NCBI GenBank assembly: GCA_949358305.1
Contig: OX442318.1
Coordinates: 978,501-1,042,500, forward strand
Direction: 5' to 3'
Source: Strigamia acuminata
Lineage: Eukaryota; Arthropoda; Chilopoda; Geophilomorpha; Linotaeniidae
DNA length: 64,000 nt
A program made the translations under genes and the position numbers. Of the stretch, positions 22,001-31,905 are shown one piece after another; the first letter of the stretch is position 1; each line of letters begins with the position of its first letter. Below the pieces are notes generated by a model. The model did not search any database. It was not told the origin of the DNA and was given only the letters and a program-made list of their open reading frames with translations.

Positions 22001-24067
22001 CAGGACACTGACGAGGACATCGATCAACTCGATGATGATGCTATTCAATCGTTCGCAGCCGTATCACAACAATTTGACTCCCCAAATATTTCCTCTGTTC
22101 CTGCCAGTTCTCCTGAAATTTCACCACCTGGCTCACCGAATCGCTTCATTACATTACGTCGGAGACAAGGTGGAAGCGTCCATCAGCACACGGTGCCCGT
22201 ATTTGATCAAGGAGCAATGTCACCATTGCCAACTGGTTCAACGTCGGTTCCGGCTCAAGGGAACAAAACCTCTTTCATGTGGCGCTATATGGGTGGAGAT
22301 ACAGTCTTCAGTAGATGGGTTCGTGAAGAACACTTAAGGAAAGATCAGCGACCAGGATCGATTGATGCGGATGTCTATTATTTTCCCCAACCTGGCCTGC
22401 GACTTCGATCACGTAACGAAATTCAGGCATACTGTACCGTGAACGATCTCCCTTATGATCCTGAATTATTCTTCTTCGGCGTTATGGAACATTCGTTACC
22501 GTTGATTCCTCCGGCCCGTCATGCAGCTCATCTTTGCCGCACGGAGCCATCATCCTATTCTGATATACCGACATTCCCGGATGCCCCGAAATGGCGCGAA
22601 GCCGTTCATGAAGAATTGGACATTTTCAAAGAGAGGCAGATTTATCAAGAAGTTCCGAGGCCGCCCAACACTACAGTCTTAGGCTGTAAATGGATCTTCA
22701 AGCTGAAAACGGATCTAAGCGGCGAAATAACTCGTTATCGTGCCCGGCTTGTCGCGCAAGGCTTCCGCCAAACCATCGGGGTAGATTACGACGAGGTCTT
22801 TAGCCCAGTCGTGAACTTTGTTTTAATCCGGCTATTCTTCTGTCTTCTGGTCGTCCTCAAAGGATGGAAGGATGCTCACCTCGACGTCAAAAGTGCATAC
22901 CTGTATGGGGACCTGAAGCACAAGGTGTACATGCGCATCCCCGCAGGTGCAACTTGTTCGAATCCCGGAAACGTCTGGCTGCTTGTTAAATCCCTCTACG
23001 GACTTCACCAATCAGGGAGGGAGTGGTACGAAAAGTTGGATGGAACGCTTCGAGCCCTCGGTTTTCGGAAGATGCCCGCGTGCAATTGTGTGTACATATA
23101 CGGCAATTGCGCCGTCATGTTAGTTTACGTGGACGACATCGTTCTCTTTTACGCTTCCGACACCGTGTTGACCCGGATTATCCGACTTATTTCGTCCAAA
23201 TTCGACATCGTTAATCTTGGTCCCATCACGAGATTATTGGGAGTCGAATTCATTCGCGATGCCGGCCGAACTTTCATCACACAGCGTGGCTACATCACAA
23301 AGCTCGTTAAGAAGTTCGAAGTTTCCATCAACCGTCTCGTAAAAGTTCCCGTCACACCTGGGACGACACTCGTGAAGGGGTCAACCGAGAATCTACCGGA
23401 TTTTCCTTACCGATCCCTAATCGGTTCGCTTCTATTCCTCGCGTCGAGAACACGCCCCGATATCTTATTTTCGGTTATTTCGCTGAGCCAGTTCAATACA
23501 TGTTACGACAAAACGCACATCCGAGCCCTCACACAAGTTCTCCAGTACGTGGCTAACACCGTCGACTATCGAATCGAACTTTCCAACTGTAATTCAAGTC
23601 AACTGTGGGCTTTTACGGATGCGTCGTGGGCAAGCGATCAAGCAACGTCTTTGAGTTTCGGTGGCTATATCAACTTTATCGGAAATGTGCCTATTGGCTG
23701 GTCGTGCCGGAAACAGTCAACGGTCGCATGTTCTACTATGGAGGCGGAATTTCTCTCTCTAGTGGAATGTGTTAAAGAATCCTTCTGGCTCGACCACATT
23801 TACTCCGAATTTCCAGTTCTCAACCGACAATCCCGACCAATGATTTATTCCGACGCTCTCTCGGCTATCCAGTTTACTGAAAATGACGTGGAAAATTCCA
23901 AGACCAAACATATCTGCGTCAAATATCATTGGCTGCGAGAGTGGTATAAGGCGGGATGTTTCGACCTTCATAAAGTATCCGGTGAACAGAACATTGCGGA
24001 CATTTTCACCAAATGGCTCGGTTCCGAACGTTTGAAGTCCTTAATCGACAAGATCTTCCGGCACTGA
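19046..24067 (+). CDS. gag-pol: copia gag-pol polyprotein, copy 2
   Basis: Uninterrupted frame of about 1673 residues with the same domain order and catalytic motifs as copy 1 (CCHC, DCGA, D-D-E integrase, YVDD, RNase H). I see three residue differences from copy 1: Ser for Leu after the protease motif (HVRSWF), Ser for Leu in LIGSLLFLA, and Cys for Arg in KHICVKYH near the RNase H C-terminus. Related elements usually have Ser at the second site, so copy 2 looks ancestral there; the Cys looks like its own change. Both copies look coding-competent. The leader has the same 311-codon overlapping frame (18178-19113). Confidence 0.95.
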   Translation: MQRSPYVEPTVGKCPMLGINNYESWRRAMCMLLKSEGLWRHVTEEKEAEYLLTLTPKETEKYMMKKDKALGHIYCHVSEAKRSTLDNANTPKQAWDILTKIFAPSSLARQAAMRWQFLGLHLQPNEDMVDFVSRVDLHVRQLRDMKEEVSDKHHAYQYLNRLPPEYAQATFAIYNWPEANFTPTKVSEQLVSEYLRLKSVGLHNVSSSAHASAQSQQQSRQGSRPRRPLSQVRCFNCQEMGHYANKCPYPKRDDRNQPPAASFQRSRSKSKKRGKNSAQQPEDNRPRGSSHPVRKAVFFASAPQMVERPVAHLMQSNEWILDCGATDHVSHVRSWFSEFTNIVPFDIELGQGKSQVTGKGTIPLQTRMDGVHCDVTLTNVLYAPNFEANLISVSRIDKTRHHIHVFNGEIHVYQTNITDAILRAKEKGGLYYVDGLCTNPTVATMTSPIIPQSPVQTFVTAEEDFVKIPKPKKQKSQQQYITDFRIQMPPLPATEAPTLIPAATNPVPQSLPVLNNSPTPSYADVIQYIPSSPLPITPPPVVQSASNSSPSQKKIIANPAQLPKKVHANPASVKDATGLWHSRLGHLHTNAMRLLANNDHVYGLEPAEVSQELACNDCRIAKSTRASHKPDPHPSTSKPLDLLHMDVWGPYPVPSFGGARFVLTVIDDATRYTWITPLAQKSQVFSCFKEIVARVERVANTRVKAIRTDRGGEFLSNEFQQYLKDKGIQGQRTNPSSPQMNGTAERINRTMADHIRAVQEETKLPAALWAEIAVNFAYIKNRSPHSRLNNQVPYILWRQRALSLRHLRKIGSKCWVHFTAPGRRKLDPRAWEGFLVGYATGTRGYRVWNPVDNSVTESIHVRIDEHQSYKKTLRSQNGNRFPIFEEPDVGQQPRVTFDDSVQYLDWPKNDSDEDSSNASDDDNNDDDDDDENGDGNVSRSISIPLVHLSPLGTPERQLLEACALALPGSATLGHSATYPTFFQEEQDTDEDIDQLDDDAIQSFAAVSQQFDSPNISSVPASSPEISPPGSPNRFITLRRRQGGSVHQHTVPVFDQGAMSPLPTGSTSVPAQGNKTSFMWRYMGGDTVFSRWVREEHLRKDQRPGSIDADVYYFPQPGLRLRSRNEIQAYCTVNDLPYDPELFFFGVMEHSLPLIPPARHAAHLCRTEPSSYSDIPTFPDAPKWREAVHEELDIFKERQIYQEVPRPPNTTVLGCKWIFKLKTDLSGEITRYRARLVAQGFRQTIGVDYDEVFSPVVNFVLIRLFFCLLVVLKGWKDAHLDVKSAYLYGDLKHKVYMRIPAGATCSNPGNVWLLVKSLYGLHQSGREWYEKLDGTLRALGFRKMPACNCVYIYGNCAVMLVYVDDIVLFYASDTVLTRIIRLISSKFDIVNLGPITRLLGVEFIRDAGRTFITQRGYITKLVKKFEVSINRLVKVPVTPGTTLVKGSTENLPDFPYRSLIGSLLFLASRTRPDILFSVISLSQFNTCYDKTHIRALTQVLQYVANTVDYRIELSNCNSSQLWAFTDASWASDQATSLSFGGYINFIGNVPIGWSCRKQSTVACSTMEAEFLSLVECVKESFWLDHIYSEFPVLNRQSRPMIYSDALSAIQFTENDVENSKTKHICVKYHWLREWYKAGCFDLHKVSGEQNIADIFTKWLGSERLKSLIDKIFRH

Positions 24068-24275
24068 TTTCACCGTGACTTTATTGTGACTTTCTTTATT
24101 TCTTATTCCCAATTGTGAGGATCATCGAGTTCCAGTGGGAATATTCGGGCTTATGTAGCGTTCTTCAATTATAGTACCCGGCTCGATGATTCGACTTTAT
24201 TATTTCTGTTTATTTTATCCGATATACACTGTAATTCCAGTATCTGTACATGATTTCCCCGATTCTATTTCCATC

Positions 24276-24286
24276 GAAAGGGGGAA
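24276..24286 (+). other. Polypurine tract, copia copy 2
   Basis: GAAAGGGGGAA directly before the 3' LTR. Confidence 0.85.
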
Positions 24287-24287
24287 T

Positions 24288-24830
24288 TGTTGGTTTTTGA
24301 GAAACCCAAATGTTTTATGTCGATGTGATATAGAATCACATTTTGATTGTTTAGTTTAATTATCTCGATGTATTAATTCACATGTTTATTTACTTTGGTA
24401 TTATGTTTGCTTTATGCATTTAAGCATGAAGCATCATGCATTCCCTAGCTATATTTTTATGTTATCACATGTTTTACTTTATGTAATGCATAATTCCGAC
24501 ACAAGGTGTCGTTGCTTATTTTTTTTTCCCATCCAAGATGGCCGCGCACAGCGATGTGTGCTCTCCTATTGATTTTCCCTTTGAAAAGGATCCCATATGT
24601 AAGCTTTTTCTTGTTTATATTAAATGCCTATTATTTTAGAGTCTTTAGTATTGTTTTACAGCACCTTCTGTGCTATTTAAGCGCAGATAAGCGGCATTTT
24701 GCCGCGCGCTTTGTTTGGAATCGGTCACGTCGCTTTTACGTTCGTGTCAGAGACACGACGCCGCCATTTTCGCTTCCACACACTCGGTTTATACCGAATT
24801 TGCGCCGCTCGCCTCTGCTACTAACGTTCA
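24288..24830 (+). repeat. copia copy 2, 3' LTR
   Basis: 543 bp. It differs from its partner by a longer T-run (about 24519-24527). Followed by target duplication GCATC. Confidence 0.95.
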
Positions 24831-25215
24831 GCATCCAATTATTACGCAATAATAGATTAATAATTAGATTTGTGATTGTTTTGTTTTGTGGGATTTTTAT
24901 TTCTTGAAATAAAAATGAAAATTTACATTAAAATCGAATCGGTTCGTGGTTCAGCTCGGGCGTTAGATTAGATAGAAACAGAACGGATTCCAGTGGTAAA
25001 AATTTAAATTTAAATTTTTTTGCGCGGTTGGTGCGGATGGTTCGGATCAATCCGCGGATTAACGGATTCCCATCTGCGGATTTATCGTGCGGTTTGAGCA
25101 CCCATCCGATCCGAAATTAAAATAGCGGCCGGATGGTTTGCCCCGATCCGCATCCGCATCTGATCCGATCCGATCCGCGGATATGCGGATCAGAACCGAT
25201 CCGTTAACAAGCTTA

Positions 25216-26354
25216 GTTACGGTCGATGTGAGGATAACTTCTGGCTTCTTGCTCGGCTCTTCACACAACAATATGTGGTGGAACCGTTCACAATTGACAC
25301 ATTTTACTTTTAGTGAACAATTGCGCGCCATGTGCTTTGTACCCAGGCAACGAAAACATCTCCGAGCTTTCATACAATTCTTCAGTCGATCAGCCACTGT
25401 CAACGGGCATTCTCCCATTGTGTGACTTGTATCGTCGCAGAAGACGCAACTGGATGAAGCGACGTTGGTCGTCAACGCGCTTGATGAAGTTAGCTTTTTG
25501 TTTCGGGTCGATTTCTTGTAATCGATAAACGGCTTGGCTGCTGGTTTCTCTACTGGATCACTCATTGAAGTGCTGGTGTGTCGTTCTCGTAACTCCAGCT
25601 CAGTTCTGAAGAAATCCAAAAACAACTTCATATCATGAGTGTTGTCTTTCTTCTTGCGCGAGAAATCTAACGCAATCACGTCTGGTACGGCAGCTCGCAA
25701 TAACGGACACAGCGTCTGGATATGGGCATTGACGATAACTTCTTTCTTTCCAAATCTGTTCTGGAGCAAAGTCACCGCCGCTTCGTAGTTTTCGTCGCTG
25801 ATTTTGAGTCCGTGTACAACAGTCGCTGCAGTGCCTTCGAGCACTGATTTCAAATACACAAACTTGGCTTTTGTGGAAAGTGAATTATTGTTATGAACGC
25901 TCAGCTCAAAATTTGACCAAAACTTCGACCATTCAACTGGATTCCCGCTAAAATTCCGCATTACTAGCTTCGGTAGTTTAATCGTCACGTCACCGGAGTT
26001 GCTTGAAGTGCTGTGGTTACTCGGAATTTCCGGGTTTACGATTGGTGCAGCTGGACGCAACAATTCGTCTAGTTTAATGTCGATATCGGTTAAAGCATCT
26101 GTTATCTTTTCCCGAAATTCTTCATTGTCGCCTTCTTCCGCCTCTAAGTCCGCGACTGTTACGATTAACGGCGATATCTGATCGTCGAGGGCTGTAAGTT
26201 GTGCGCTTTTTGCAATCAACTGGTTCCTTAATCGTCGTAACGCGTGGGCTTCTGGTTCGGCGCCGGCCAATTCGACTATAACTGTATTGACCAGTCTGCA
26301 GGCTCCTTCTCTAGACGTTTTTTGTTGTGCACGCAATCGATCGAGGGCGTCCAT
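25216..26354 (-). pseudogene. gag: BEL/Pao gag (5' half of the split element)
   Basis: Minus strand, ATG at 26354. The N-terminus is charged and helical. A DUF1759-like capsid region follows (about residues 125-215, with LPKLVMRNFSGNPVEWSKFW). Three zinc knuckles lie near the C-terminus (CVFC...H...C, CFRCLGTKHMARNC, CVNC...H...C). Around residue 215 the text jumps from HIQTL to CPLLRAAVPD, which in related proteins are well separated, so an internal in-frame deletion is likely. The frame enters the nested element at 25215, after which the open frame to 25059 is foreign sequence. The rest of the polyprotein resumes at 9719. Confidence 0.85.
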
Positions 26355-26577
26355 TGTTGACTGTTTGTCGAGAAAAACTCAACGTGATCGGCTGTTTGTC
26401 GAGAAAAAGCTCAACGTGATCGGCTTCGTAAGACCGTTTTTTGTCGAAAACATTCAACGCGGTCGGCGTTTGTAAGACGTTCGTAAGACGTTCGTAAGAC
26501 GGTCTGTTGAAAAGATTCAACGTGGTTGGCTTCGCAAGACAGATCTCGCTACTTTTTCTATCCGGATTCAAACTATT

Positions 26578-26595
26578 TCCCGGGTTTCGGCACCA
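26578..26595 (-). other. BEL primer-binding site, tRNA-Phe
   Basis: The minus strand reads TGGTGCCGAAACCCGGGA, complementary to the 3' end of animal tRNA-Phe including CCA. It lies two bases after the LTR end. Confidence 0.8.
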
Positions 26596-26597
26596 TT

Positions 26598-26933
26598 TGA
26601 AAGTTCAAAAGAGATCTGCACGCTGATATTTGACAAAAACTGCATCAAAACTTACGATCAAACTGGATTGGAAAATGACTAAAATTCAAGACATGCTGCA
26701 CGTGGTAAATTGGAAATTACACTGATTTATTTGGGGTTCACACAATACAAAACAAAGGCAAAAAAGGATTATGACAAATTATGACACTACGACGTATTTC
26801 CGGTTTCACGAATCCGCGTCATCGCTTCTCAACCGAAAAACACCTCCTCGATGTCGACTTCACTGCACGACGCATCCTCCATTTCCTTCGATTCTGTGCG
26901 ACCTCGAGACTTCTAAAACACCCAGTTTTTACA
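26598..26933 (-). repeat. BEL 5' LTR
   Basis: 336 bp. On the minus strand it begins TGTAAAAACTGGGTG and ends CTTTCA just before the primer site. The outer end (CA at 26932-26933 on the plus strand) also occurs at 6428-6429, where the other LTR should start, but similarity stops after 21 bp. Confidence 0.65.
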
Positions 26934-27035
26934 GTGACACATTTCCAGGACACCGTGACAAATCATCAAAAATTGGGTTGTCCTGGAAAAACTGGAACAT
27001 CTAGTCACCTTAACTAAAGAGTACATACAGTATAC
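26934..27035. other. Flank of BEL element
   Basis: Short unique sequence. GTGAC at 26934-26938 is the expected place for a BEL target duplication, but the partner at the other end could not be identified. Confidence 0.3.
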
Positions 27036-27240
27036 AGGGTGTTCCAAATGAACGAAGCCAGTCAAATAACAAAAAGTCCATTTGAGTGAGATGAATGAAA
27101 CGAATGAAATACTACTCAACTAAGTGAGGGCATTTCAAAAATGTGAAAAAATTTGACCTCTGACCTTTTCTTCAAGGTCATTCCAACTCTAACTTCTAAA
27201 CTAAGACTGGAGAGTAACAAGTAACTAAGCAACTGTCAGT
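27036..27240. repeat. Dispersed repeat with CAGGGTGTTCCAAA end, copy a
   Basis: Starts CAGGGTGTTCCAAATG and contains TTTGACCT...CAAGGTCATT...CTAACTTCTAAAC. These elements recur in the same order at 39303-39510, so this is a repeat family. Class unknown. Confidence 0.45.
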
Positions 27241-28129
27241 TAACAATCAGATAACCTTACAACCTTTCAACAATTGTTGCTAAAGTGAATTGTTGAGAAG
27301 GCCATGACAGCAACGATACATTTTTGTTACTGTTGCTGAAACCTAAATGTTAATCTACAGATACAGGACAATTACAACTACATAACGAGAATATGCGGTA
27401 TAAATGAAATGAAATGACATGAGATAAAATAAATTGTGATTGGCCAGTTGCTATTTTTTCCTGAAACTGTTTCCACATGTGTGTACACTGGTTGAATTAG
27501 TTTTTCTTAGCCTGTACACAGACAGTACTATTATTTTTAAAAGGAAACTTACCTACAAGGTGTATGTGTTACCTGCTTCCACGAGCGGAGTTGAGTTGAC
27601 GTCTGATGCAGTTTATGTTTGAAATTTACATTTAGAACGTTTCATTTATTATTCATTCTGTGATGTACGCCCACCAAATATCAAATTTTGTTTTCAGTGT
27701 TTTTAAGTTTGCTCACCAGGTGCACACAAAACCATTGAGATTGCGTGATATGAACATGTTAGTGTTTGTTTCATTATACAGGGGGTCAAGCCTGTGGGTT
27801 TGTGGACTTCACTGTTTAACTATAAAGAGACAAAAACCAAGGGCAAGGTAATTAAATTAAAACGTTAAAATGTGACTGTGGACGCTCCAAATCAATAATT
27901 AGAATTTAAGAATAAAATGTTTTGCATTTAGAATGCTTGCAACGATCGTTTATTTATGAATTTCATTGCCGCTGCTTTTCATAATCAATTTTCTGACAGA
28001 TCTTGGCACATGAACAAGCGTTAACCATTTCTTTAAAAGGAGATGCCGGCAGATTTACTTAATTATCAAAATGTCTGGTTGTATCAACAAAGACAAAGAA
28101 CGCTGCCCACTTTGAACAACCTAACAGAC
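27241..28129. other. AT-rich intergenic DNA, nothing recognised
   Basis: Short open frames only, with no domain, splice structure shared with neighbours, or strong repeat. Confidence 0.5.
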
Positions 28130-28560
28130 TGAAAATGTCCCCAGTTTTAAATCGCAGGATGGTCTCTGATGTAACAATGTGTCACAGACCTGGACCGTCT
28201 TACTCGGGGAACCCCAAGGAATTTCGGACCACACTTTGGGGTGGGGAGCACTGATCTACTCGAGGGGTTTGCTTATAGCTCGTCTGTGTGCTGACATAGC
28301 AACCGGCCCATCGCATACAAGGCCAACAGACCTCGTATGTCCCAAGTAGGTGTGGTCGGTTACTCTACCTCTTCTCATCACACTTACTTGAACACTCGTG
28401 TAGGCTGCAACTCGGTCTGAAACAGCTTACTGGGCATCACAGTGGTGAACAGGAAGAAGGTCCCCGGCGGTCTGTAACTCAACTACGCCACTCAGACCTT
28501 TCTTACTCCCCTTTTAGATTCGTCTATTCCATCTGTGGGGTAGGAGTGTCTGCCAGGCTT
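28130..28560. other. GC-richer island of unknown nature
   Basis: Base composition contrasts sharply with the flanks. It has several short inverted motifs (GGGGAACCCC, CCACACTTTGGGGTGGGG) and no sustained reading frame. It could be a SINE-like or structured-RNA-derived repeat or an LTR remnant. It does not match a tRNA, 5S rRNA or spliceosomal RNA that I recognise. Confidence 0.3.
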
Positions 28561-29460
28561 GCTTAAACGTTTAAACTCACAGTTTTTATCTTTTTCTTTC
28601 TGCACTGACAGTTTCAAATTTGCTTGGTCTGTCGCCGGTGTTAATGAATAAATGAATGGGTTTTGCTGACTTTTCTCGGAGCACGGTTGACATGGCAAAA
28701 CACCTAAAACACATTTTAATTAATTAAATTTAAAATATTAAAATATTGACTTTTCACTTTCTTTTAAGCTGATGAGTTTTTTATTGATTTTATTCTGTGA
28801 GAAAAATAAATATACGCCCTTTTAACATTTTTGAGTTTGCCCACCATTGATTCAGTTAGGAGAGAACAAGTTGAGCTGTCTGGCGCCACTGAAACTCAAT
28901 AGATTAACATTGTCACGCCTCTGGTGAGAAAACTTAAAACTACTGAAATGAAGGCAATATTTTTATTCGTGCTTGGGCGTACGAAATTAATATTTTTTTG
29001 GATCAAAATGTGTACGATTGACATAAAAACCGACATTACTGAATTAGATTTTTTTAAAAATTGATAAATGTTTGAATTTATACTCAACTATTCATGGAAT
29101 TTTATGATTGAAACCGTTTTCCCTGCATTTAAGAAATGCGGAACACACAAATCATACACTCACAAATTATATGCTTTGGTGATTGTTTTTGCTGGCAGAC
29201 CTTCAAAAGCCAAAAAGTCATTCAATAAAATTCAATTATTTTCATAAAATTTTTGAAATCAGTTTAGTGTAATATAGGAAAAGAAAATGAATAGTAAAAA
29301 AAATGTGTGTATTTAATTAATACGAAAATTGAAAATTCGAATTGGAGAAGTTTATGGTTATTTTTTTAAAAAACATTTTATTCCATTTATTCATCTCGAG
29401 TAATGGCCACATTAGTTTACGGCGCTTTTTCAGTCTCTAATTTTTGCCACTAGGGAAATT
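28561..29460. other. AT-rich intergenic DNA, nothing recognised
   Basis: No gene, clear repeat or RNA gene seen. Confidence 0.5.
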
Positions 29461-29606
29461 GTAAATGGCGGATCTCACGTCCCACGAAATGCGAGATGAA
29501 TAATCTTAATCAATCATCATTTTCAAACGAAGTGCTCTCGAGGTAAATAAATAAATCACTTTAGAAAAACAGAAAATATTCCATTTATTTCCCACCAATT
29601 TCAGGT

Positions 29607-29717
29607 AATTGACGTCGTCGTACGACTGGCTCGAGCCGCGGTGAACATGTTGGAGCAAATAGACAAGATCCGCGATACAAAAGAGCGCATGCGCGAGACA
29701 AGTTGCGCCACCTGGTA
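29607..29717 (+). other. Cryptic exon-like segment
   Basis: After a good acceptor (polypyrimidine then TTTCAG at about 29606) one frame stays open with a charged, coil-like sequence (RLARAAVNMLEQIDKIRD, then KERMRETSC) up to a TAG near 29717. Upstream, CTCGAG|GTAAAT at about 29540 could be the matching donor. Part of the segment (CGCGGATCTTGTCTAT) recurs in inverted orientation near 31793, so it may instead belong to a repeat or gene fragment. Protein family not recognised. Confidence 0.25.
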
Positions 29718-29931
29718 GTGAAATAAGAAATCTGTCAAAAGTGACAGAAGTACACTACCTATTTGTTGATGTTTGTTGATGTTGAATGAGGCATGAGCGT
29801 AAACCTGTTTAAAATTTGTTAAACATACGCTGTACTTTATAAAAATAAATAAAATAATCATTTTCTCTTTTCATTTCTATTTAGTTTTACTGTGTAAATA
29901 AAATAAAAATACTAAAACGCAAATTCATCAA

Positions 29932-30185
29932 AAATATCCCGAATTTTGTCTAAATTTATCAAAAATTCTCAAATTTTGTCAAAATTCATCAAAAATTCTC
30001 AAATTTTGTCAAAATCCATCAAAAATTCTCAAATTTTGTCAAAATCCATCAAAAAATTCTCAAATTTTGACAAAATCCGTCAAAAAATTCTCAAATTTTG
30101 TCAAAATCCATCAAAAAATTCTCAAATTTTATCAAAATCCATCAAAAAATTCTCAAATATTGTCAATATCCATCAAAATCTCATA
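29932..30185. repeat. 30-31 bp minisatellite
   Basis: About eight tandem copies of CAAATTTTGTCAAAATCCAT-containing units, with slight length variation in an A-run. It resembles the AAATTTGTC repeats of the large inverted repeat in composition but not in unit length. Confidence 0.85.
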
Positions 30186-30199
30186 TTTATTTCCTTCAG

Positions 30200-30415
30200 A
30201 TACCGTAAAGTCGGGTGAATGTGGCCGATTTTTTTAGTAAATTGTTAATAGTGCCTTCAATTTAATAACTACAAAACTGTTTATGTGTTTAGGTTGGTCT
30301 TAGGTAGAGCTACAATACCCATATTAAACATTTTGATTTTTTGTCACACATTTCCTGTTTTTTAAAAAAACCATGCTGGCCACATTCACCCAGCACTGTC
30401 GTGAGAATGTGGCCA
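30200..30415. repeat. Inverted repeat around GGGTGAATGTGGCC
   Basis: GTCGGGTGAATGTGGCC near 30207 is mirrored by GGCCACATTCACCC near 30380, with AATGTGGCC recurring beyond. Probably a small TIR element; exact ends and TSD not resolved. Confidence 0.45.
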
Positions 30416-30597
30416 CCTTGTTTATTTAGCTGAAATGAACACCTTCAGCTACTTAAAAGGTTAATGTGGCCTCAAAAAATGTTTTTAAAATAATCTATGT
30501 ACCAAAAATTAATTTTTAAAATTTTTTTTTAAACCGCTCCAGCAAACCATCAATACGAAAAAAATACTACGACGAGCCAAACAACAATAAAGTAGTC

Positions 30598-30650
30598 AGG
30601 GCTGGACTGGGAACAAATTTATTACCGGGAAATCTGGGTGTCCGGGCCAC
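30598..30650. other. Possible hAT-like left terminus
   Basis: CAGGGCTGGACTGGGAAC resembles CAGGG-type hAT ends, but no matching right end or TSD was found before the next element. Confidence 0.2.
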
Positions 30651-30873
30651 AATGAAACTTGATCTCTGTTTTTTTGCAGAAATTTGCAGCAATCGCAGGT
30701 CATTTGAGCAATTTTAGATGGAAAAAAAATGTTTTTATGAGTTAAAAAAGCAAATTTTTTACCAAAAAAAAGAGATTAATTTATTTCGTATTTTAAACTT
30801 TTTAGGCGAATATATGGATTTTTTTACTGAAAAAAGCAAATTTGATGCACAAATGAATTTTTATCCAAAATAG

Positions 30874-31324
30874 TACAGTCGTGAACAAATAAAACTTCCC
30901 TTCAGTTTAGCCGTTTTAATTTTATTTACAAAGTGACATTAAAATCCATTGAGATTCAATGTCATATGTCAGAGATCGGTTCAAAATTGATATCAAGTTT
31001 GAACCGATCTCTGTCTTTGAGGTTAAGTGCGTTTAAGAAATGATACTATTATTTGTGTTACTATTGTTACCTTTATTCGTGGCAACCGTTGTTATGTTTT
31101 TGGTTGCCGTGACTATTGTATTGTGTTGATTGTAATGGTGTCGATGAGGAGTGACGGAGAATTAAAGAGTGCCAAAAAGTCATGTTAAATCATCAAACTG
31201 ATGTGTCTTATTGCCTCAGTCTTACCCTAACAACAGTATTAAACGATAGACCGGGCAAATAATGATAGATAAACTTAAAACAGCTAAACATACAGTAAGG
31301 GAATTTTTTTTGTCCATGACTGTA
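30874..31324. mobile_element. Tc1/mariner-like MITE
   Basis: Terminal inverted repeats start (TA)CAGTCGTGAACAAA on the left and (TA)CAGTCATGGACAAA on the right, each bordered by TA (30874-30875 and 31323-31324). The interior (~450 bp) has no transposase. A truncated relative lies at 52698-52787. Confidence 0.75.
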
Positions 31325-31424
31325 CATTGTTATAATTAAAAAATGGATGTTTAGGTTAAAAAAAAGGATTTTTACGTTAAAAAAGTTAATTTTTATGTTA
31401 AAAAATGAATCTTCTTGCTAAAAA

Positions 31425-31500
31425 TGAATTTTTACGCTAAAAACATGAATTTTTACGCTAAAAACATGAATTTTTACGCTAAAAACATGAATGTTTATGC
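31425..31500. repeat. 20-bp tandem repeat TTTTTACGCTAAAAACATGAA
   Basis: Three to four tandem copies with a 20-bp period, followed by degenerate versions. Confidence 0.7.
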
Positions 31501-31905
31501 AAAGAAAATGAATTTTTAAACAAAACCTCTAACACTCCACACAAAACTTCAACTTTGTTTGCTGTTCCTCATTTAAATTTAGGACCAAAATGACATCTGA
31601 TTTTTACATTCTATTCTTTTCTCATAGCTGTAACACTTGGAAAAGCATGCCAATCGGTCTTTTTCTACCATTATTAAAACACAGCGGAACAGCGCACGAA
31701 ACACGCGAAACTGGCATAGTAAACAAGCTCACGACGCGACCTTCTGTCACCATGCGACAGTATTAAGTTCTCTCAGCAGATGGCGCTGCAGTATCGCGGA
31801 TCTTGTCTATTGTAGAAAGCGTCGATCTTCGCGCCGAGTTGAGTCGGTAAAATTCACCAAATTAAACTCAAAACGATTCCTAACGTATCCAATTTCTTCT
31901 TAGAC

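Larger units (their letters stand above)
17619..24830 (+). mobile_element. Full-length Ty1/copia retrotransposon, copy 2
   Basis: Same family and orientation as copy 1. LTRs are 17619-18159 (541 bp) and 24288-24830 (543 bp, differing in a T-run near 24520). Target duplication GCATC at 17614-17618 and 24831-24835. It was inserted independently into the same ~1 kb host element. Confidence 0.95.
9728..25215. mobile_element. ~1.06 kb TIR element (hAT-like, 8-bp TSD) carrying both copia insertions
   Basis: Its own sequence is 9728-9739, 16955-17618 and 24836-25215; the rest is two copia elements and their duplicated target bases. The termini are perfect 20-bp inverted repeats, TAAGCTTGTTAACGGATCGG at both ends, and the TSD is 8 bp. 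Subterminal regions are packed with CGGATCCG/GGATCGGAT motifs on both sides, as in many hAT elements. The interior contains a 98-bp perfect palindrome and a smaller A/T-rich one. No transposase is encoded. hAT is the best fit from TSD length and subterminal repeats, though the terminus TAAGC is not a canonical hAT end. Confidence 0.7.
6409..26933 (-). mobile_element. BEL/Pao LTR retrotransposon, defective, split by nested insertions
   Basis: Read on the minus strand: 5' LTR (26933-26598), tRNA-Phe primer site (26595-26578), gag (26354-25216), then a ~15.5 kb interruption, then protease, RT remnant, RNase H and integrase (9719-6425). The two BEL halves carry the same 8 bases (GTTACGGT on the plus strand, 9720-9727 and 25216-25223) on either side of the interruption. 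Removing the insert plus one copy leaves gag and protease in one reading frame. The element is inactive: see the gag and pol entries. The 3' LTR cannot be matched to the 5' LTR beyond 21 bp (6409-6429 against 26913-26933). Confidence 0.85.

Noticed and set aside
28130-28560. Possible rRNA or snRNA gene
   Set aside because: GC-rich and structured-looking, but no match to signature segments of 5S, 18S, 28S, U1, U2 or tRNA that I could recognise.
29932-30185. Regularly spaced repeats as a possible CRISPR array
   Set aside because: Units are contiguous 30-31 bp repeats without unique spacers; this is a minisatellite in a eukaryotic genome.
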